From Mycobacterium pseudokansasii (GTDB taxonomy: Bacteria; Actinomycetota; Actinomycetes; Mycobacteriales; Mycobacteriaceae), in NCBI RefSeq assembly GCF_900566075.1, contig NZ_UPHU01000001.1:5890325-5954324 (forward strand): a stretch of 64,000 nt of DNA, written 5' to 3'. Position numbers and translations under genes: made by a program. Below the pieces are notes generated by a model that saw only the letters and a list, made by a program, of their open reading frames with translations, was not told where the DNA came from and made no database searches. Below, in pieces: positions 36,844-46,669 of this stretch. Each line of letters opens with the position of its first letter. The first letter of the stretch is position 1.

Positions 36844-37896
36844 GTGACCCGCACAACCTTCGGGCCCGTCGAGCAGCAACGTTCATCTGCCGTCGAGCCG
36901 TCCTTACCGGCCGGGCACGGACCACTGTCGATCGCCGTGCGCCGTGCGTTGACCGGACCGGCGTCCCGCGACCAGTTCACCCGCATCGGCGCCTCAATGG
37001 GCGACGTCGATCCCTACGGCCTCGATCTGCAGCTGGCCCTGTATATGTGCTACGAGCTGCATTACCGCGGTTTTTCCGGAGTGGATCCGACCTGGGAGTG
37101 GAATCCAGCGCTGCTGCACCTGCGTGCCGAACTCGAGCGGGCTTTCCTGACGGGCGTGCGACGTGATGTCGGCCCCATCGGGTCGCATGACACCGCGGTG
37201 GCCGAAATGGACAGGCTCTCGGCAGAGCCGGTCGACGGCACCGGGCCGTCGTATTACCTGCGCAGCGCCGGCACATGGCAGCAGATGCGTGAATATTTTG
37301 CACACAGATCGCTGTATCACCTCAAAGAGGGTGATCCGCATGCCTGGGCAATTCCGCGCCTGACCGGTCAGGCCAAGGCGGCATTCGTCGCCGTCGAGTT
37401 CGACGAATACGGTGCCGGTTATGGCCCGCGGGTGCACCAGCAGCTTTTCGCCGACCTGCTGGACGCGGCCGGACTCGATTCGACCTACTTGAGGTATCTC
37501 GGCGTCGTTCCCGCCGAATCACTGGCGGTGGTCAACATCATGTCGCTGTTCGGGCTGCACCGGCGGTTGCGAGGCGCCGCAGTCGGGCACTTCGCGGCGA
37601 CGGAGATCACCTCGCCACCGGGCTCTCGGCGGATGGTCGAGGCACTGCGCCGGATGGAGGCACCCGAGGAATGTGTCGCCTTCTACCGCGAACACGTGGA
37701 AGCGGATGCGGTACACGAACAGGTGGTCCGCATCGACGTGGTGGGAGACCTCGCCGCGCGAGAACCGCACCTCGACCAGGACATCGTGTTCGGGATGCGA
37801 GCATTCGAGCTCCTCGAAAACCGGTTGGCCGACTGCCTGATGCGGTCGTGGCGGGCCGGTGAGACATCGCTGCGCCGACCGTTGGACGAGGTGTAA
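36844..37896 (+). CDS. Iron-containing redox enzyme (heme oxygenase-like fold)
   Basis: 350 residues, GTG start. Contains YGLDLQLALYMCYELHYRGF, FAHRSLYHLKEGDPHAWAIPRL, VAVEFDEYGAGYG and CVAFYREHVEADAVHEQVV: acidic and histidine residues spaced along helices as in the HDO (heme-oxygenase-like diiron) superfamily. Members insert oxygen or cleave C-C bonds in small molecules; the product cannot be predicted. It stands alone. Confidence 0.85.
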   Translation: MTRTTFGPVEQQRSSAVEPSLPAGHGPLSIAVRRALTGPASRDQFTRIGASMGDVDPYGLDLQLALYMCYELHYRGFSGVDPTWEWNPALLHLRAELERAFLTGVRRDVGPIGSHDTAVAEMDRLSAEPVDGTGPSYYLRSAGTWQQMREYFAHRSLYHLKEGDPHAWAIPRLTGQAKAAFVAVEFDEYGAGYGPRVHQQLFADLLDAAGLDSTYLRYLGVVPAESLAVVNIMSLFGLHRRLRGAAVGHFAATEITSPPGSRRMVEALRRMEAPEECVAFYREHVEADAVHEQVVRIDVVGDLAAREPHLDQDIVFGMRAFELLENRLADCLMRSWRAGETSLRRPLDEV

Positions 37897-37905
37897 ACCG
37901 TCCGC

Positions 37906-39366
37906 TTAGAAGGGTGGGGGTTCGTCGTCGGGTGGGGCGGGTCCGGGATCCGCGGCGGACTCGGCGCGCTGGTTTTGGCGGGTGGTGCGGTTGTGGCGGC
38001 GTTCGGTGGCTACCCGGTATGCGCGGTCTTGGGCGCGGGTGCGGCGGCGTTTGGGCATCATGGCGGTTGTGTCGGCGCAGTAGTTCGGTGGTGCCGTGGT
38101 GGGTGGGGGCAGCGCGGCGGTGGGTGCGCACAGGCCGGGGAACAGCAGGGCGCTGCCGGGGATGGTGACATGGGTTGTCCCCGAAGGGGATTGCAGGATC
38201 AGGGTGCCGTCGGGTAGTTGTTGGTCGCGCCAGCCCCAAAAAGTTTTCACCAAATGGTGGGTTCTGCAGTAGCACTTGAGGTTTGACGCATGGGTGGGCC
38301 CGCCGGCGGCGTAGGGGATGGTGTGGTCGAGGTCGCAGTCGAAGGCCGGGCGATCACAGCCGGGCCAGCGACACGTCAGATCGCGGCACCGCACGAAATC
38401 GGCCAACGCCTTCGAGGGCACATAGCGTGGCTCGGGTGGGGCATCGCCGGGGTGGATCAGCGCGACCTGCTTGGCCGTGGCGGCCAACTCGGCGATCAGT
38501 TCGGCGCCGATGAGCCCGTCAGCACCCACCAGGGATGCCAGCGGCTCGCCGTGGCGCTCACCGCTGGGTTGTTCGGCAATCACGTGGATGATCACCGGGG
38601 AAGCGGGCGGGCGCGCCCCGGCAGCGCAATCGCTGCGCCGACAGCCACAGCCCAACCGATCGGCCCCGGCGGCCAACGCCCCCAACGCGTCGGCGCGGCG
38701 CTGGTCACGGGTGCGCGGATCATGGGCACAGACCGTGGCCGCCAACGCGCTCAACCGCCGATCCAGCACTTGGGCATCCGGGGTCAACAAGGTGCCCTCG
38801 ATCTGGGAGATCCCGCCGATCCCCTCGTCGATGCGGATCGCCCGATCCCTGTGGTGCTGGGTGCGCCGGCGCAGCGCATCGGCATCGGCGCTGGCCACGA
38901 TCTTGTCGATCTGGGCACCCAACCGGCCCCGGCTCAGCGACGGCCAGCGCGGCACCGTCACCGCCAACTGGGCATCCACCGCGGCCAGCACCTCGGGGTC
39001 TTCGATCAACTCGGTGCGATACACCAGCGTCTGAAACGCCCGATAGTCGATCTCACCGGCCCGAAACACCGCCGCGACCCGCGGCAACTGCTCACGCATC
39101 GCCCGGGCATAACGCAACCGGCTCGCCGCCAGGCCCTGGCTGATCCGCAACGCCGCACCCACCTCGGCGGCCACCGCCTCCATGGTGTCGATCGCCCAAT
39201 CCTGGGTCTCGGCACTGCGCGCCAGCCGATAACCAAACAGCTGCCCGATCGCGGTCAGCTGCGCGGCCGCGGCCCGATTCTCCGCCCGCGCGGCCGCACA
39301 CATCTGCTCCACCAGCGCCGCCGGCTCGACCGCATCAGCGACCACCCCAGCACTCGATTCGAACAT
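37906..39366 (-). CDS. 13E12-type DUF222/HNH endonuclease protein
   Basis: 486 residues. N-terminal DUF222 region (LVEQMCAAARAENRAAAAQL, GAALRISQGLAASRLRYA), a middle part with CGCRRSDC, then an HNH nuclease domain near 345-400: CRDLTCRWPGCDRPAFDCDLDHTIPYAAGGPT and NLKCYCRTHHLVK. This is the mycobacterial REP13E12 family, often in several copies and sometimes used as phage integration target. The gene looks intact, and the C-terminus is proline-rich. Confidence 0.93.
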   Translation of the reverse strand: MFESSAGVVADAVEPAALVEQMCAAARAENRAAAAQLTAIGQLFGYRLARSAETQDWAIDTMEAVAAEVGAALRISQGLAASRLRYARAMREQLPRVAAVFRAGEIDYRAFQTLVYRTELIEDPEVLAAVDAQLAVTVPRWPSLSRGRLGAQIDKIVASADADALRRRTQHHRDRAIRIDEGIGGISQIEGTLLTPDAQVLDRRLSALAATVCAHDPRTRDQRRADALGALAAGADRLGCGCRRSDCAAGARPPASPVIIHVIAEQPSGERHGEPLASLVGADGLIGAELIAELAATAKQVALIHPGDAPPEPRYVPSKALADFVRCRDLTCRWPGCDRPAFDCDLDHTIPYAAGGPTHASNLKCYCRTHHLVKTFWGWRDQQLPDGTLILQSPSGTTHVTIPGSALLFPGLCAPTAALPPPTTAPPNYCADTTAMMPKRRRTRAQDRAYRVATERRHNRTTRQNQRAESAADPGPAPPDDEPPPF

Positions 39367-39442
39367 ACATTCGATTATGCCACAGCTGCCCGACACCGGG
39401 CGTCAGGTTCTCAACGCAAACTTGCCCGCTGCGAGCGACAGA

Positions 39443-39685
39443 TCAGGGTCGAGCTCGAGCCGTCCGCTGAGAAGGCTGAGAAGGCTGAGATCGCTTCGCC
39501 CGCGGGGGCCGGCACCTGCGATGGCTGGTATCGCACAGGGGGTATTCGGTGCTGCGTCGGCAGGTGCAGATGGCCACCATGAAGCGGTCCGATTCCACGA
39601 CACCGCCGCCGGGCGTCTCGATGCGCACCGGACCGGACACCAGGACCGGACCGTTGGGCACCACCTGAACCCGGGTGGTGGTCAT
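39443..39685 (-). CDS. CDGSH iron-sulfur domain protein
   Basis: 80 residues. The 2Fe-2S ligand pattern C-x-C-x2-S-x(5)-C-x2-S-H is seen as CTCRRSTEYPLCDTSH. Before it lies the strand VQVVPNGPVLVSGPV common in the family. These proteins are small redox or Fe-S carriers. The ATG overlaps the stop of the upstream methyltransferase gene (ATGA), so the two are cotranslated. The C-terminus is basic and low-complexity. Confidence 0.9.
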   Translation of the reverse strand: MTTTRVQVVPNGPVLVSGPVRIETPGGGVVESDRFMVAICTCRRSTEYPLCDTSHRRCRPPRAKRSQPSQPSQRTARARP

Positions 39686-40374
39686 GACTTGTCGGCCCGG
39701 ATCACCACGAGTTCCTCGTCGCGACAGCCGCGGGGTACCCGTCCGGTCTCCTCCAGCCATGCCGCCCGCGCCGACAACACTGGGCCGAATGGAATCCACT
39801 GGGAGGCAAATACTTCAGCGTTCAAACCGGTGGCTAACAGACAATCCAGGGACCGCTGCACGCCTGCCAGAGCCGACTGCACCAGCAGCAGGGATCCCCC
39901 GTCGCACAACAGCTTTGCCGCCGACTCGCACAGCGGATCCAGCACCAGGCGCCCGTCGAGACCGGCATTCCAGGCCCATGACGGACCGGCTGCCGGCGAG
40001 ATGGCATCGGAGTCGTCGACGGGCGGAGCGGGGACGTACGGCGGGTTGGACACGATCACCTCGAACGGCGCGCAGTCGAAAGCCCGTGCCCACGAGCCTT
40101 GACGAACGTCGACGTCCACTCCGGCGTCGGCGACGTTGTCGCGGGAGCAGCGCACGGCATGTGGGCAGATGTCGAACGCGGTGACGCTGGCACAGCCCAT
40201 TTCAGCGGCGGCGATCGCGACGAAACCGCTGCCGGTACACAGATCGAGCACCCTGCGGCGCGGAATCAGGCCGGTCCGCCTCATCGTGTCAACGAGCAAA
40301 CGGGAATCGAATTGCGGCTGGTACACCATGTCGGCGACCATGGCGCCATCCAAGGCCGGGTAGGTGGTCGTCAA
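39682..40374 (-). CDS. SAM-dependent methyltransferase, HemK-like
   Basis: 230 residues. SAM site RRVLDLCTGSGFVAIAAAEMG, acidic loop FDICPHAVRCSRDNV, and the catalytic NPPY in VIVSNPPYVPAP, the N5-glutamine/adenine methyltransferase signature. The N-terminal substrate-binding domain of PrmC is absent, so it is a shorter relative. It is translationally linked to the CDGSH protein. Substrate unknown. Confidence 0.88.
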   Translation of the reverse strand: MTTTYPALDGAMVADMVYQPQFDSRLLVDTMRRTGLIPRRRVLDLCTGSGFVAIAAAEMGCASVTAFDICPHAVRCSRDNVADAGVDVDVRQGSWARAFDCAPFEVIVSNPPYVPAPPVDDSDAISPAAGPSWAWNAGLDGRLVLDPLCESAAKLLCDGGSLLLVQSALAGVQRSLDCLLATGLNAEVFASQWIPFGPVLSARAAWLEETGRVPRGCRDEELVVIRADKS

Positions 40375-40474
40375 GGTAGGCCTTTCGGAGCACCGCCGTG
40401 GCGATCACGGCGTGCTAGTACTAATGCCCGCAAACCGCTGCGTGAAACCAAACCCGGCTGATCGGGGGCGATCG

Positions 40475-41026
40475 CTACCCCGCGGCCTGCGCCAATGCAT
40501 TGACAATCGTCGAGCAGAACGTCGGAAGGTCCGACGGTGAGCGACTGGTGATCAAATTGCCGTCCACGACAACCTCTTCGTCGACGACGTTGGCGCCGGC
40601 GTTGCGCAAGTCGGTGCGAATGCTGGGATAGGAGGTCAGCGTTCGTCCTTTCACCACGCCTGCCTCGACCAACGTCCAGGGCCCGTGACAGATTGCGGCG
40701 ACCGGCTTTCCGGACTCAACGAAGTCACGGACGAACGAGACTGCAGTGCTGTCGGAACGTAGCTTGTCGGGGTTCACAGTCCCACCGGGCAATACCAGGC
40801 CGTCGAACTCGCCCACCGATGCCTGCGCAACCACTCGGTCGACCGCGAACCTGCCGGCCGGATCGAGATCGTGTTCCCGCGCCTGGATTTCGCCGCCCCG
40901 CAACGACACGACCTCCACCTGAGCACCGGCCTGTAGCAGCACCGCGCGCGGTTGCTCCAGTTCGACTTTTTCCACGCCATCGGCAGCCAGGATGGCGATC
41001 CTCTTGCCTTGCAACTCGTTCGACAT
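40475..41026 (-). CDS. DJ-1/PfpI-family protein (YhbO/YajL-like)
   Basis: 183 residues with the nucleophile elbow VAAICHGPWTLVEAG (catalytic Cys) and an acidic Glu in the first strand (GVEKVELEQP). This group protects against glyoxal damage or acts as a chaperone/deglycase. It lies 12 bases downstream of the alcohol dehydrogenase gene and ends the operon with SRPBCC and F420 enzymes. Confidence 0.9.
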   Translation of the reverse strand: MSNELQGKRIAILAADGVEKVELEQPRAVLLQAGAQVEVVSLRGGEIQAREHDLDPAGRFAVDRVVAQASVGEFDGLVLPGGTVNPDKLRSDSTAVSFVRDFVESGKPVAAICHGPWTLVEAGVVKGRTLTSYPSIRTDLRNAGANVVDEEVVVDGNLITSRSPSDLPTFCSTIVNALAQAAG

Positions 41027-41038
41027 CGCAGTGCTCCT

Positions 41039-42208
41039 TCATGGATTCAAGACGACTTTGGTGCAGCCGTCCTGCTTGTGTTTGAAGATCTCGTAGCCGT
41101 GTGGAGCCTGGTCGAGCCTGAGATGGTGGCTGATGATCATCGTGGGGTCGATCTCGCCGCCGCAGACCCGGTCCAACAGCGGCCGCATGTAGCGTTGTAC
41201 GTGGCACTGGCCGGTCTTGATGGTCAGCGAGCGGTTCATGACGGCGCCCATGGGGAATTTGTCCATCACGCCGCCGTACACCCCGATGACCGAGACGGTG
41301 CCGCCGTTGCGGCAACTCATCACCGCTTCCCGAAGTGCGTGCGGCCGTTCGGTTTCCAACCGCGCGGCCTGCTTGACGCGGTCGTAGGCATCCACCACTC
41401 GAGAGCCGTTGCGGGCCTCCATACCCACCGCGTCGATGCAGTGGTCCGGTCCCCGCCCGGCGGTGATGTCCCGAAGCTCCTCCAGCACCGAGGTCTCGGC
41501 AAAGTTGAGTGGTGTCGCACCCATCCGGCCCGCCAACTCCAGCCGATACGGGACCCGATCAATGGCAATCACTTTGGCCGCGCCAAACAAGTAGGCACTG
41601 GCAACCGCGAACAGGCCCACCGGACCGGCACCCCATACCGCCACGACGTCGCCGAGGGTGATGTCGCACATCTCGGCGCCCATGTAGCCGGTGGGCAAGA
41701 TGTCCGACAAGAACAACACCTGGTCATCGGTCAGATCGTCGTCAATCTTCAGCGGGCCCACATCGGCGAACGGTACCCGCGCGTATTCGGCCTGCCCACC
41801 GGCAAACCCGCCCAACATGTGCGAATATCCGAAAAGCCCTGCGGGCGAATGACCCAACAACTTCTCGGCCATTCCGGCGTTGGGATTGGAGTTCTCACAC
41901 AGCGAGTACAGGTCGCGCTCACACGCCGAGCAGGCTCCGCACGCGATCGGGAAGGGCACCACCACCCGGTCGCCGACGGCCAAGTTAGACACTGCCTTTC
42001 CGACCTCGACCACTTCACCCATGAACTCGTGCCCCAGCACGTCGCCGTGCTTGACCGTGGGGATGTAGCCGTCGTAGATGTGCAGGTCCGAACCGCAGAT
42101 CGCGGTGGAGGTGACCCGCACAATGACATCGCGGTCGTTGCGGATCGCAGGATCCGGAACCGATTGCACCTCAACGCTATTGCGTCCAGCCCAGACGGTG
42201 GCCTTCAT
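41039..42208 (-). CDS. Zinc-dependent alcohol dehydrogenase (formaldehyde dehydrogenase-like)
   Basis: 389 residues. Catalytic zinc ligands in AICGSDLH and [12 protein letters not shown]; structural zinc in [18 protein letters not shown] loop [14 protein letters not shown] and [10 protein letters not shown]. This class dismutates or oxidises aldehydes, often with a bound cofactor. The ATG overlaps the stop of the SRPBCC gene (ATGA). Start MKATVWAG is the family form. Confidence 0.92.
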   Translation of the reverse strand: MKATVWAGRNSVEVQSVPDPAIRNDRDVIVRVTSTAICGSDLHIYDGYIPTVKHGDVLGHEFMGEVVEVGKAVSNLAVGDRVVVPFPIACGACSACERDLYSLCENSNPNAGMAEKLLGHSPAGLFGYSHMLGGFAGGQAEYARVPFADVGPLKIDDDLTDDQVLFLSDILPTGYMGAEMCDITLGDVVAVWGAGPVGLFAVASAYLFGAAKVIAIDRVPYRLELAGRMGATPLNFAETSVLEELRDITAGRGPDHCIDAVGMEARNGSRVVDAYDRVKQAARLETERPHALREAVMSCRNGGTVSVIGVYGGVMDKFPMGAVMNRSLTIKTGQCHVQRYMRPLLDRVCGGEIDPTMIISHHLRLDQAPHGYEIFKHKQDGCTKVVLNP

Positions 42209-43143
42209 TGGCCCACTCCTTGGCTCGCCGGTTGCGCGGCCTGTTGATGCATCTGGCGCCACGCTGACGTGCCTTCCGGTGACCCGTCGGAATACAGCAC
42301 CTGCCCGGTTTCCAGGATCTGCTTCAACCGGCGAAGGTCGTCGTTGACCTGCTGTTCCGGCGACTCGCCCAACAGCGTCGCAACCGCTTTGCCGAGCACA
42401 CCGCCCGGTATGTGGTAACCGATCGTGACTCGGACCTCGGTGCCGTCGCCCGTGGCCGCCGGTGTGAATTCGACGCTGCCCCCGTGCCTTACCCCGGAAT
42501 CACCCACGGATTGCCACGCAATCCGCTTGTCGGGCACATCCTCGACGATCTGCGCATCCCACTGCACGGGCTGGCCTACCGGTGCGCTGACGGCCCAACG
42601 CGACCGCATGTCGTCGCCGGCAGTGACCGATCGCAGGTGGTGCATGAAGCTGGGCAGGTGCTCCAGGTCACGCCAGAACCAATACACGTCCTCCGGCGAA
42701 CGCCGCACCGTCACCGCGGCCCGTAGCGACCGGTGCTTGGTGCCCTTGCCATGCCGGTGGCCGCCATCTCGGGCGGCGCGCATCGCGGCGGAGAGGTCGG
42801 CCCCGGCGATTCCGGTCAGGGCAACGGCGGCAACGGCGCTGCGCGCCCGTGCTCCCCGGCCACGGCTGAGTACACCCGCCCCGAACAGCGCGATGTCCAG
42901 CACATCGCCGGCCACCCTGGTCCACACCAGTTTCGGCGAGCCGAGCAATAGCGCGGCGCCGTGGCCGCATTCGCGCATTCCCAACGCGCGGATGACCGAG
43001 CGCGACCGGTCCGTGTCGGCCACGCCCGCGAGCACGGCTACCTTCCCGGGGGCCAGCAGTTCGGCGAGGCCGAGACCCAGGCCGGCCCCACCAAGGCCGC
43101 GGGCCAGGGTGGCCGCCGCGCTCGCCGAAGCGTCTTTCATCAT
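42205..43143 (-). CDS. SRPBCC (polyketide cyclase-type) membrane-linked protein
   Basis: 312 residues from ATG 43141-43143 (or 43140), with AAGGAG upstream. A hydrophobic N-terminal half (two or three helices: [45 protein letters not shown]) is followed by an SRPBCC domain: [63 protein letters not shown]. Such fusions bind lipids or hydrophobic ligands. Coupled to the alcohol dehydrogenase. Confidence 0.88.
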   Translation of the reverse strand: MMKDASASAAATLARGLGGAGLGLGLAELLAPGKVAVLAGVADTDRSRSVIRALGMRECGHGAALLLGSPKLVWTRVAGDVLDIALFGAGVLSRGRGARARSAVAAVALTGIAGADLSAAMRAARDGGHRHGKGTKHRSLRAAVTVRRSPEDVYWFWRDLEHLPSFMHHLRSVTAGDDMRSRWAVSAPVGQPVQWDAQIVEDVPDKRIAWQSVGDSGVRHGGSVEFTPAATGDGTEVRVTIGYHIPGGVLGKAVATLLGESPEQQVNDDLRRLKQILETGQVLYSDGSPEGTSAWRQMHQQAAQPASQGVGQ

Positions 43144-43183
43144 CAACTCCTTGCCATGTGGTGCCTTGGGTGCCTTGATGGTG

Positions 43184-44170
43184 TTACGCAGCGGCCGCCC
43201 GCAGCTTGTGAAGCAACGGTTCGGCGGCCTCCTTGAGGAACTCGTCCTGGTGTTGTCCGCCGATCTGCACGATGGCGATATCGGTGAAACCGGCTTCCCA
43301 ATACGGCCGCACAGATTCGACGATGGCGTCCAGATCCGGCCCACACGGGATGCTCTCGGCGACGTCGTCCGCGCGCACGAACTGCGTCGCCGCGGCGAAA
43401 CCCGCCGGAGTCGGCAGATCCGCATTGACCGCCCAGCCACCGCCGAACCAGCGGAACTGGTCATGGGCGCGTTCGACGGCGGCGTCGCGGTCAGGATCCC
43501 AGCACACTGGTATCTGCCCGACCACCCGTCCGGCGCCGGTCCCGTTGGCAACCTGGCGCGCCGCGTGCCACGAGTCGACCAGGTCGGTGTCGGGCTCCAC
43601 GGCGATCAAGTGGTCAGCAAGTTTGGCGAACTTGTCGACGGCCTTGGTTCCGCCGATCGCCACCCCGATGCCGACCGGCACGTCCGGTAGGTCCCACAAA
43701 CGCGCCGAATCCACCTGGAAATAATCGCCACGCCAGTTCACCAGCCTGCCGCCGAACAGTTCGCGGATGATCTTCACCGCCTCGCGCAGCATGTCCTGAC
43801 GACGCTCGACCGCCGGCCAGCCCCGCCCGACGATGTGCTCGTTGAGATTTTCGCCGCTGCCCAGCCCGAGCGTGAACCGCCCGTCTGACAGGATCTGCAC
43901 GGTCGCGGCCTGCTGCGCGACGATCGCGGGGTGATACCGCATCGTCGGACAGGTCACGTAGGAGTACAGCTCAACCCGTTCGGTGGCATGAGCCACCGCA
44001 CCCAGCACCGCCCAGGCGTTGGGCGCGTGTCCTTGCGACGTCAGCCAGGGCGAGAAGTGGTCGCTGCAGACCAAAAAGCCGAAGCCCCGCTGCTCGGCCG
44101 AAACGGCGTACTGCACAAGGTCTTTCGGCCCGCTCTGCTCGGTCATCAACGTATAGCCGAAATTCGTCAT
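43184..44170 (-). CDS. F420-dependent LLM-class oxidoreductase
   Basis: 328 residues: FGYTLMTEQSGPKDLVQYAVSAEQRGFGFLVCSDHFSPWL and TLGLGSGENLNEHIVGRGWP match the mycobacterial F420-dependent glucose-6-phosphate-dehydrogenase-like group. The family uses F420 for hydride transfer, often on aldehydes or ketones. It is the first gene of the run to SRPBCC, ADH and DJ-1, 40 bases before the SRPBCC start, suggesting an aldehyde or quinone detoxification unit (inference). Confidence 0.9.
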   Translation of the reverse strand: MTNFGYTLMTEQSGPKDLVQYAVSAEQRGFGFLVCSDHFSPWLTSQGHAPNAWAVLGAVAHATERVELYSYVTCPTMRYHPAIVAQQAATVQILSDGRFTLGLGSGENLNEHIVGRGWPAVERRQDMLREAVKIIRELFGGRLVNWRGDYFQVDSARLWDLPDVPVGIGVAIGGTKAVDKFAKLADHLIAVEPDTDLVDSWHAARQVANGTGAGRVVGQIPVCWDPDRDAAVERAHDQFRWFGGGWAVNADLPTPAGFAAATQFVRADDVAESIPCGPDLDAIVESVRPYWEAGFTDIAIVQIGGQHQDEFLKEAAEPLLHKLRAAAA

Positions 44171-44334
44171 ACGCGCTGGGGTACCCGGCTATACGCCCAC
44201 GTAACGCCACGGCGAGAAATCGCCCCGAACTCGGCCCCAGCGTTCCGCTCGCGGTGGCTTGCCGCGGCGTCAAAACGGGTAGACCGAGCGCAGGAGCGGG
44301 CAACGACCCGCCTCAACCGCAATAGGAGCGGACA

Positions 44335-44634
44335 ATGATCGCAACAATCATCGGGGCCATCGTGGTCGGTCTCATCGTGGGCGCGCTTGCCCGCCTCGTC
44401 ATGCCGGGCAAGCAGAACATCGGCGTCATCCTGACCGTCATATTGGGGGCCGTCGGGTCTTTTTTGGGCACCTGGATTTCCTACAAGCTCGGATACTCGA
44501 ACCAGAACGGTGGCTTCGAGTTCATCCCATTCCTGGTCGGCATCGTCATCGCGATGTTGCTTATCGCCGGGTACCTGGGGATCGCCGGCCGGCGCAGCAC
44601 GTCCGCTCGTTTCGGTTCTCGCCCTGGCCCGTAG
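44335..44634 (+). CDS. GlsB/YeaQ/YmgE stress-response membrane protein
   Basis: 99 residues, TM segments at 5-22, 30-46 and 65-84, with GALARLVMPGKQNIGVILTVILGAVGSFLGTW the hallmark of transglycosylase-associated (GlsB-type) proteins. Usually stress induced. Ribosome binding site AGGAGCG lies 6 bases upstream. No partner gene next to it. Confidence 0.93.
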   Translation: MIATIIGAIVVGLIVGALARLVMPGKQNIGVILTVILGAVGSFLGTWISYKLGYSNQNGGFEFIPFLVGIVIAMLLIAGYLGIAGRRSTSARFGSRPGP

Positions 44635-45163
44635 CAGCTCAGCGCGGCCTTGGTGCGGTCGCTTTCGCTCTCGGTGACGTACCGAAGTATCTCCGCTTCG
44701 TCCCCTAATCACGGCGCCATCCGGCACCGATTGGGCTCGGCGAGGAACGACTTCGCTCAAGCCCAACGTTGGCCCCGTAGCTGCCGTGCAAAGTCAGACG
44801 AGTACCCCGCGCGGGTCCTCTGATCGGGGGACACGCTGTAGCACGTTTGGGGGATGGAGATCTCATGGCTCACGCACTTATGATCACGCAGATCTTCCAG
44901 CACGCCTTGTCGTATTGCGCTGGGACGTAGCCATTTAACGGCGCAGCGCGGAGGCAGCCGGCTTGGAATGGAGTTACGGTGCCAATGCGGGAGGCTCCCA
45001 TGCGTGTGGTCATGCCCAGTGCGCGTTCTCGTGGGAGGCTGCGCGCCGGCCACGAGCCACGCAGCGAACCCGACTAAGAATGCTGCGGACATCAGCGCAA
45101 CCCCGATTTCAGTGGGTGCAGCCCTCTGCTGCGCCGATTACCGAAGGGAAGCTTTCTTCGAGC
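44635..45163. other. Intergenic region without a credible gene
   Basis: About 530 bases of mixed composition. Open frames are short and lack protein character. It probably holds the promoter of the following secreted-protein gene. I see no tRNA, riboswitch or repeat. Confidence 0.4.
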
Positions 45164-45835
45164 ATGTTCGAATATTCCAACGACCGGGCGCCTCAACCGC
45201 ACAACACCGCCAGCGCCACGGGATCCGATTCGGCACCAGGCCACATCCGTCTCACCAAGTCGCGGCGCCGCATGCGCGCCGCCAGCCTGGCTTTGGGAGC
45301 ATTGGCAATAACCGGCGGTATTACCGGCGTCGTTGACGCCAGCACCGCGACCACCAGCGGTCCCAGCATCAGCGTCGGCAGACTCGCCATCAGCCTGACC
45401 GCCAACCATGGGTTCAAACTCGACACGTGCACGGGCACCGCGGGAAACACCGATAATCCGATCACCCAGGGCGACAACGCCAACTCTGCGAATAGCAGCA
45501 ATACCGACAGTTCAAATGGCAACGGTGGAAATACCGGCGACACCGCCAGTGATCCCACCGACATTCCAGCCTCCGATCCTATCAGCGCCGCCGGCGGTGA
45601 TGTGACAAATAATGTGGGCGTTGAGATTCAAGGGATACCGGAAAACATCATTTCCACTGGCCCCACCACAGACAACGTAGATACGGCTCCGGCCGATATT
45701 GGCTTCGGGATGGGCGACAACAACAATAACAACAATAACAATGCCCAGCCACCGGTTGGAATCATGTGGCCAGACGGGTTTCCGCGATGGGCCAATTTGC
45801 CTCCGTATGATCCCAATGATCCTGATGACAACTAA
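45164..45835 (+). CDS. Low-complexity exported protein
   Basis: 223 residues. Basic N-terminus (LTKSRRRMRAAS) leads into a hydrophobic segment ending near GVVDAS, an export signal or signal anchor. The rest is Asn/Asp/Ser/Thr-rich (NANSANSSNTDSSNGNGG) with a run of eight Asn coded by alternating AAC/AAT at 45719-45742, then PPYDPNDPDDN at the end. No domain is recognised. Composition, far from the usual mycobacterial one, suggests recent origin or acquisition. Confidence 0.6.
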   Translation: MFEYSNDRAPQPHNTASATGSDSAPGHIRLTKSRRRMRAASLALGALAITGGITGVVDASTATTSGPSISVGRLAISLTANHGFKLDTCTGTAGNTDNPITQGDNANSANSSNTDSSNGNGGNTGDTASDPTDIPASDPISAAGGDVTNNVGVEIQGIPENIISTGPTTDNVDTAPADIGFGMGDNNNNNNNNAQPPVGIMWPDGFPRWANLPPYDPNDPDDN

Positions 45836-45919
45836 GCGGGTCGTCCTGAATCAAAACGGACCGAAGCTAACGTCATCTCCTATTTCGGGATTCCTATCGG
45901 TGCTACCGACGAGGGCCGT

Positions 45920-46335
45920 CCAGCAAGCATCGCAACCTGAACATTGAACTCGTCCGGACGGGATACTGGGTAACGAGGCTGCTCGATACGCTAGGCATCA
46001 AATTAGTCAAACGGATGAAGGACAACCTGTATCGCATTCCGAATACGGCCGCAAAACTGGCGCTAGCAAATACCGCAGCTGTAGAGCACATTACCGCGGT
46101 AATGGGCGAGCAGGCGTTGACTACTCCTCGGCTGCAAGAACAACTGAGCGACCCGGAGGTGCGACAATGCTGAACTGGCATGCAATTGAAGAGATGGGGC
46201 ACAAGGCCGTTGCATTCGACGTTTATCGATACATAGGCGGCACTGAGCGAATGCGAATTCGCTCAATGGCTGGCATGCTCGCCCTCTTATGGGCGCCCAT
46301 CATACTTCTCCTCGTCTCAATCGCTAACTTCTCGA
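45920..46335 (+). pseudogene. PF10118-type metal-dependent hydrolase, frameshifted remnant
   Basis: One frame reads LALANTAAVEHITAVMGEQALTTP and SDPEVR. It shifts at about 46165, and the next (ATG 46167) reads MLNWHAIEEMGHKAVAFDVYRYIGG. Together these are the metal-site helices of the predicted metal-dependent hydrolase family PF10118 (usual form WHAAEEIEHKAVAFDVY). The ends are lost and no active gene remains. AT-rich DNA around it. Confidence 0.7.
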
Positions 46336-46669
46336 CCACCTCAAGTAGCGTCGTGCCGAGCGCGCGCCCGGGCACCTGCGCGAGCGCGGCGGCCAACCAG
46401 GTGCCGGCGAAGTGGCTAGAGCGTGGACTTCGCTCGCGTAGCCGCACGGCTGGTGTCGCGATGGATGTGCGCCCGGGCCCCGTAATGCTCCACGTCGTAA
46501 CGTGCCCACCTCTCCGCTGGGGCAATAATGGCCCCGCACTTCCCAATTCGCATCATGACTAGTTCGTCGAGCTCTGTCGTCGACAGATGCCGTCAGCACA
46601 GAGAATGCCAGCGCGGGGGTGATGCCACTTCGGAGCGAGCGCACAGCCGCATGGTCGTGGATCTCGACT
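46336..46669. other. Region without a credible gene before selD
   Basis: Roughly 330 bases between the hydrolase relic and the selD stop. The frames are short, arginine- and proline-rich, and do not resemble any family. Probably decayed sequence at the left border of the selenocysteine cluster. Confidence 0.4.
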
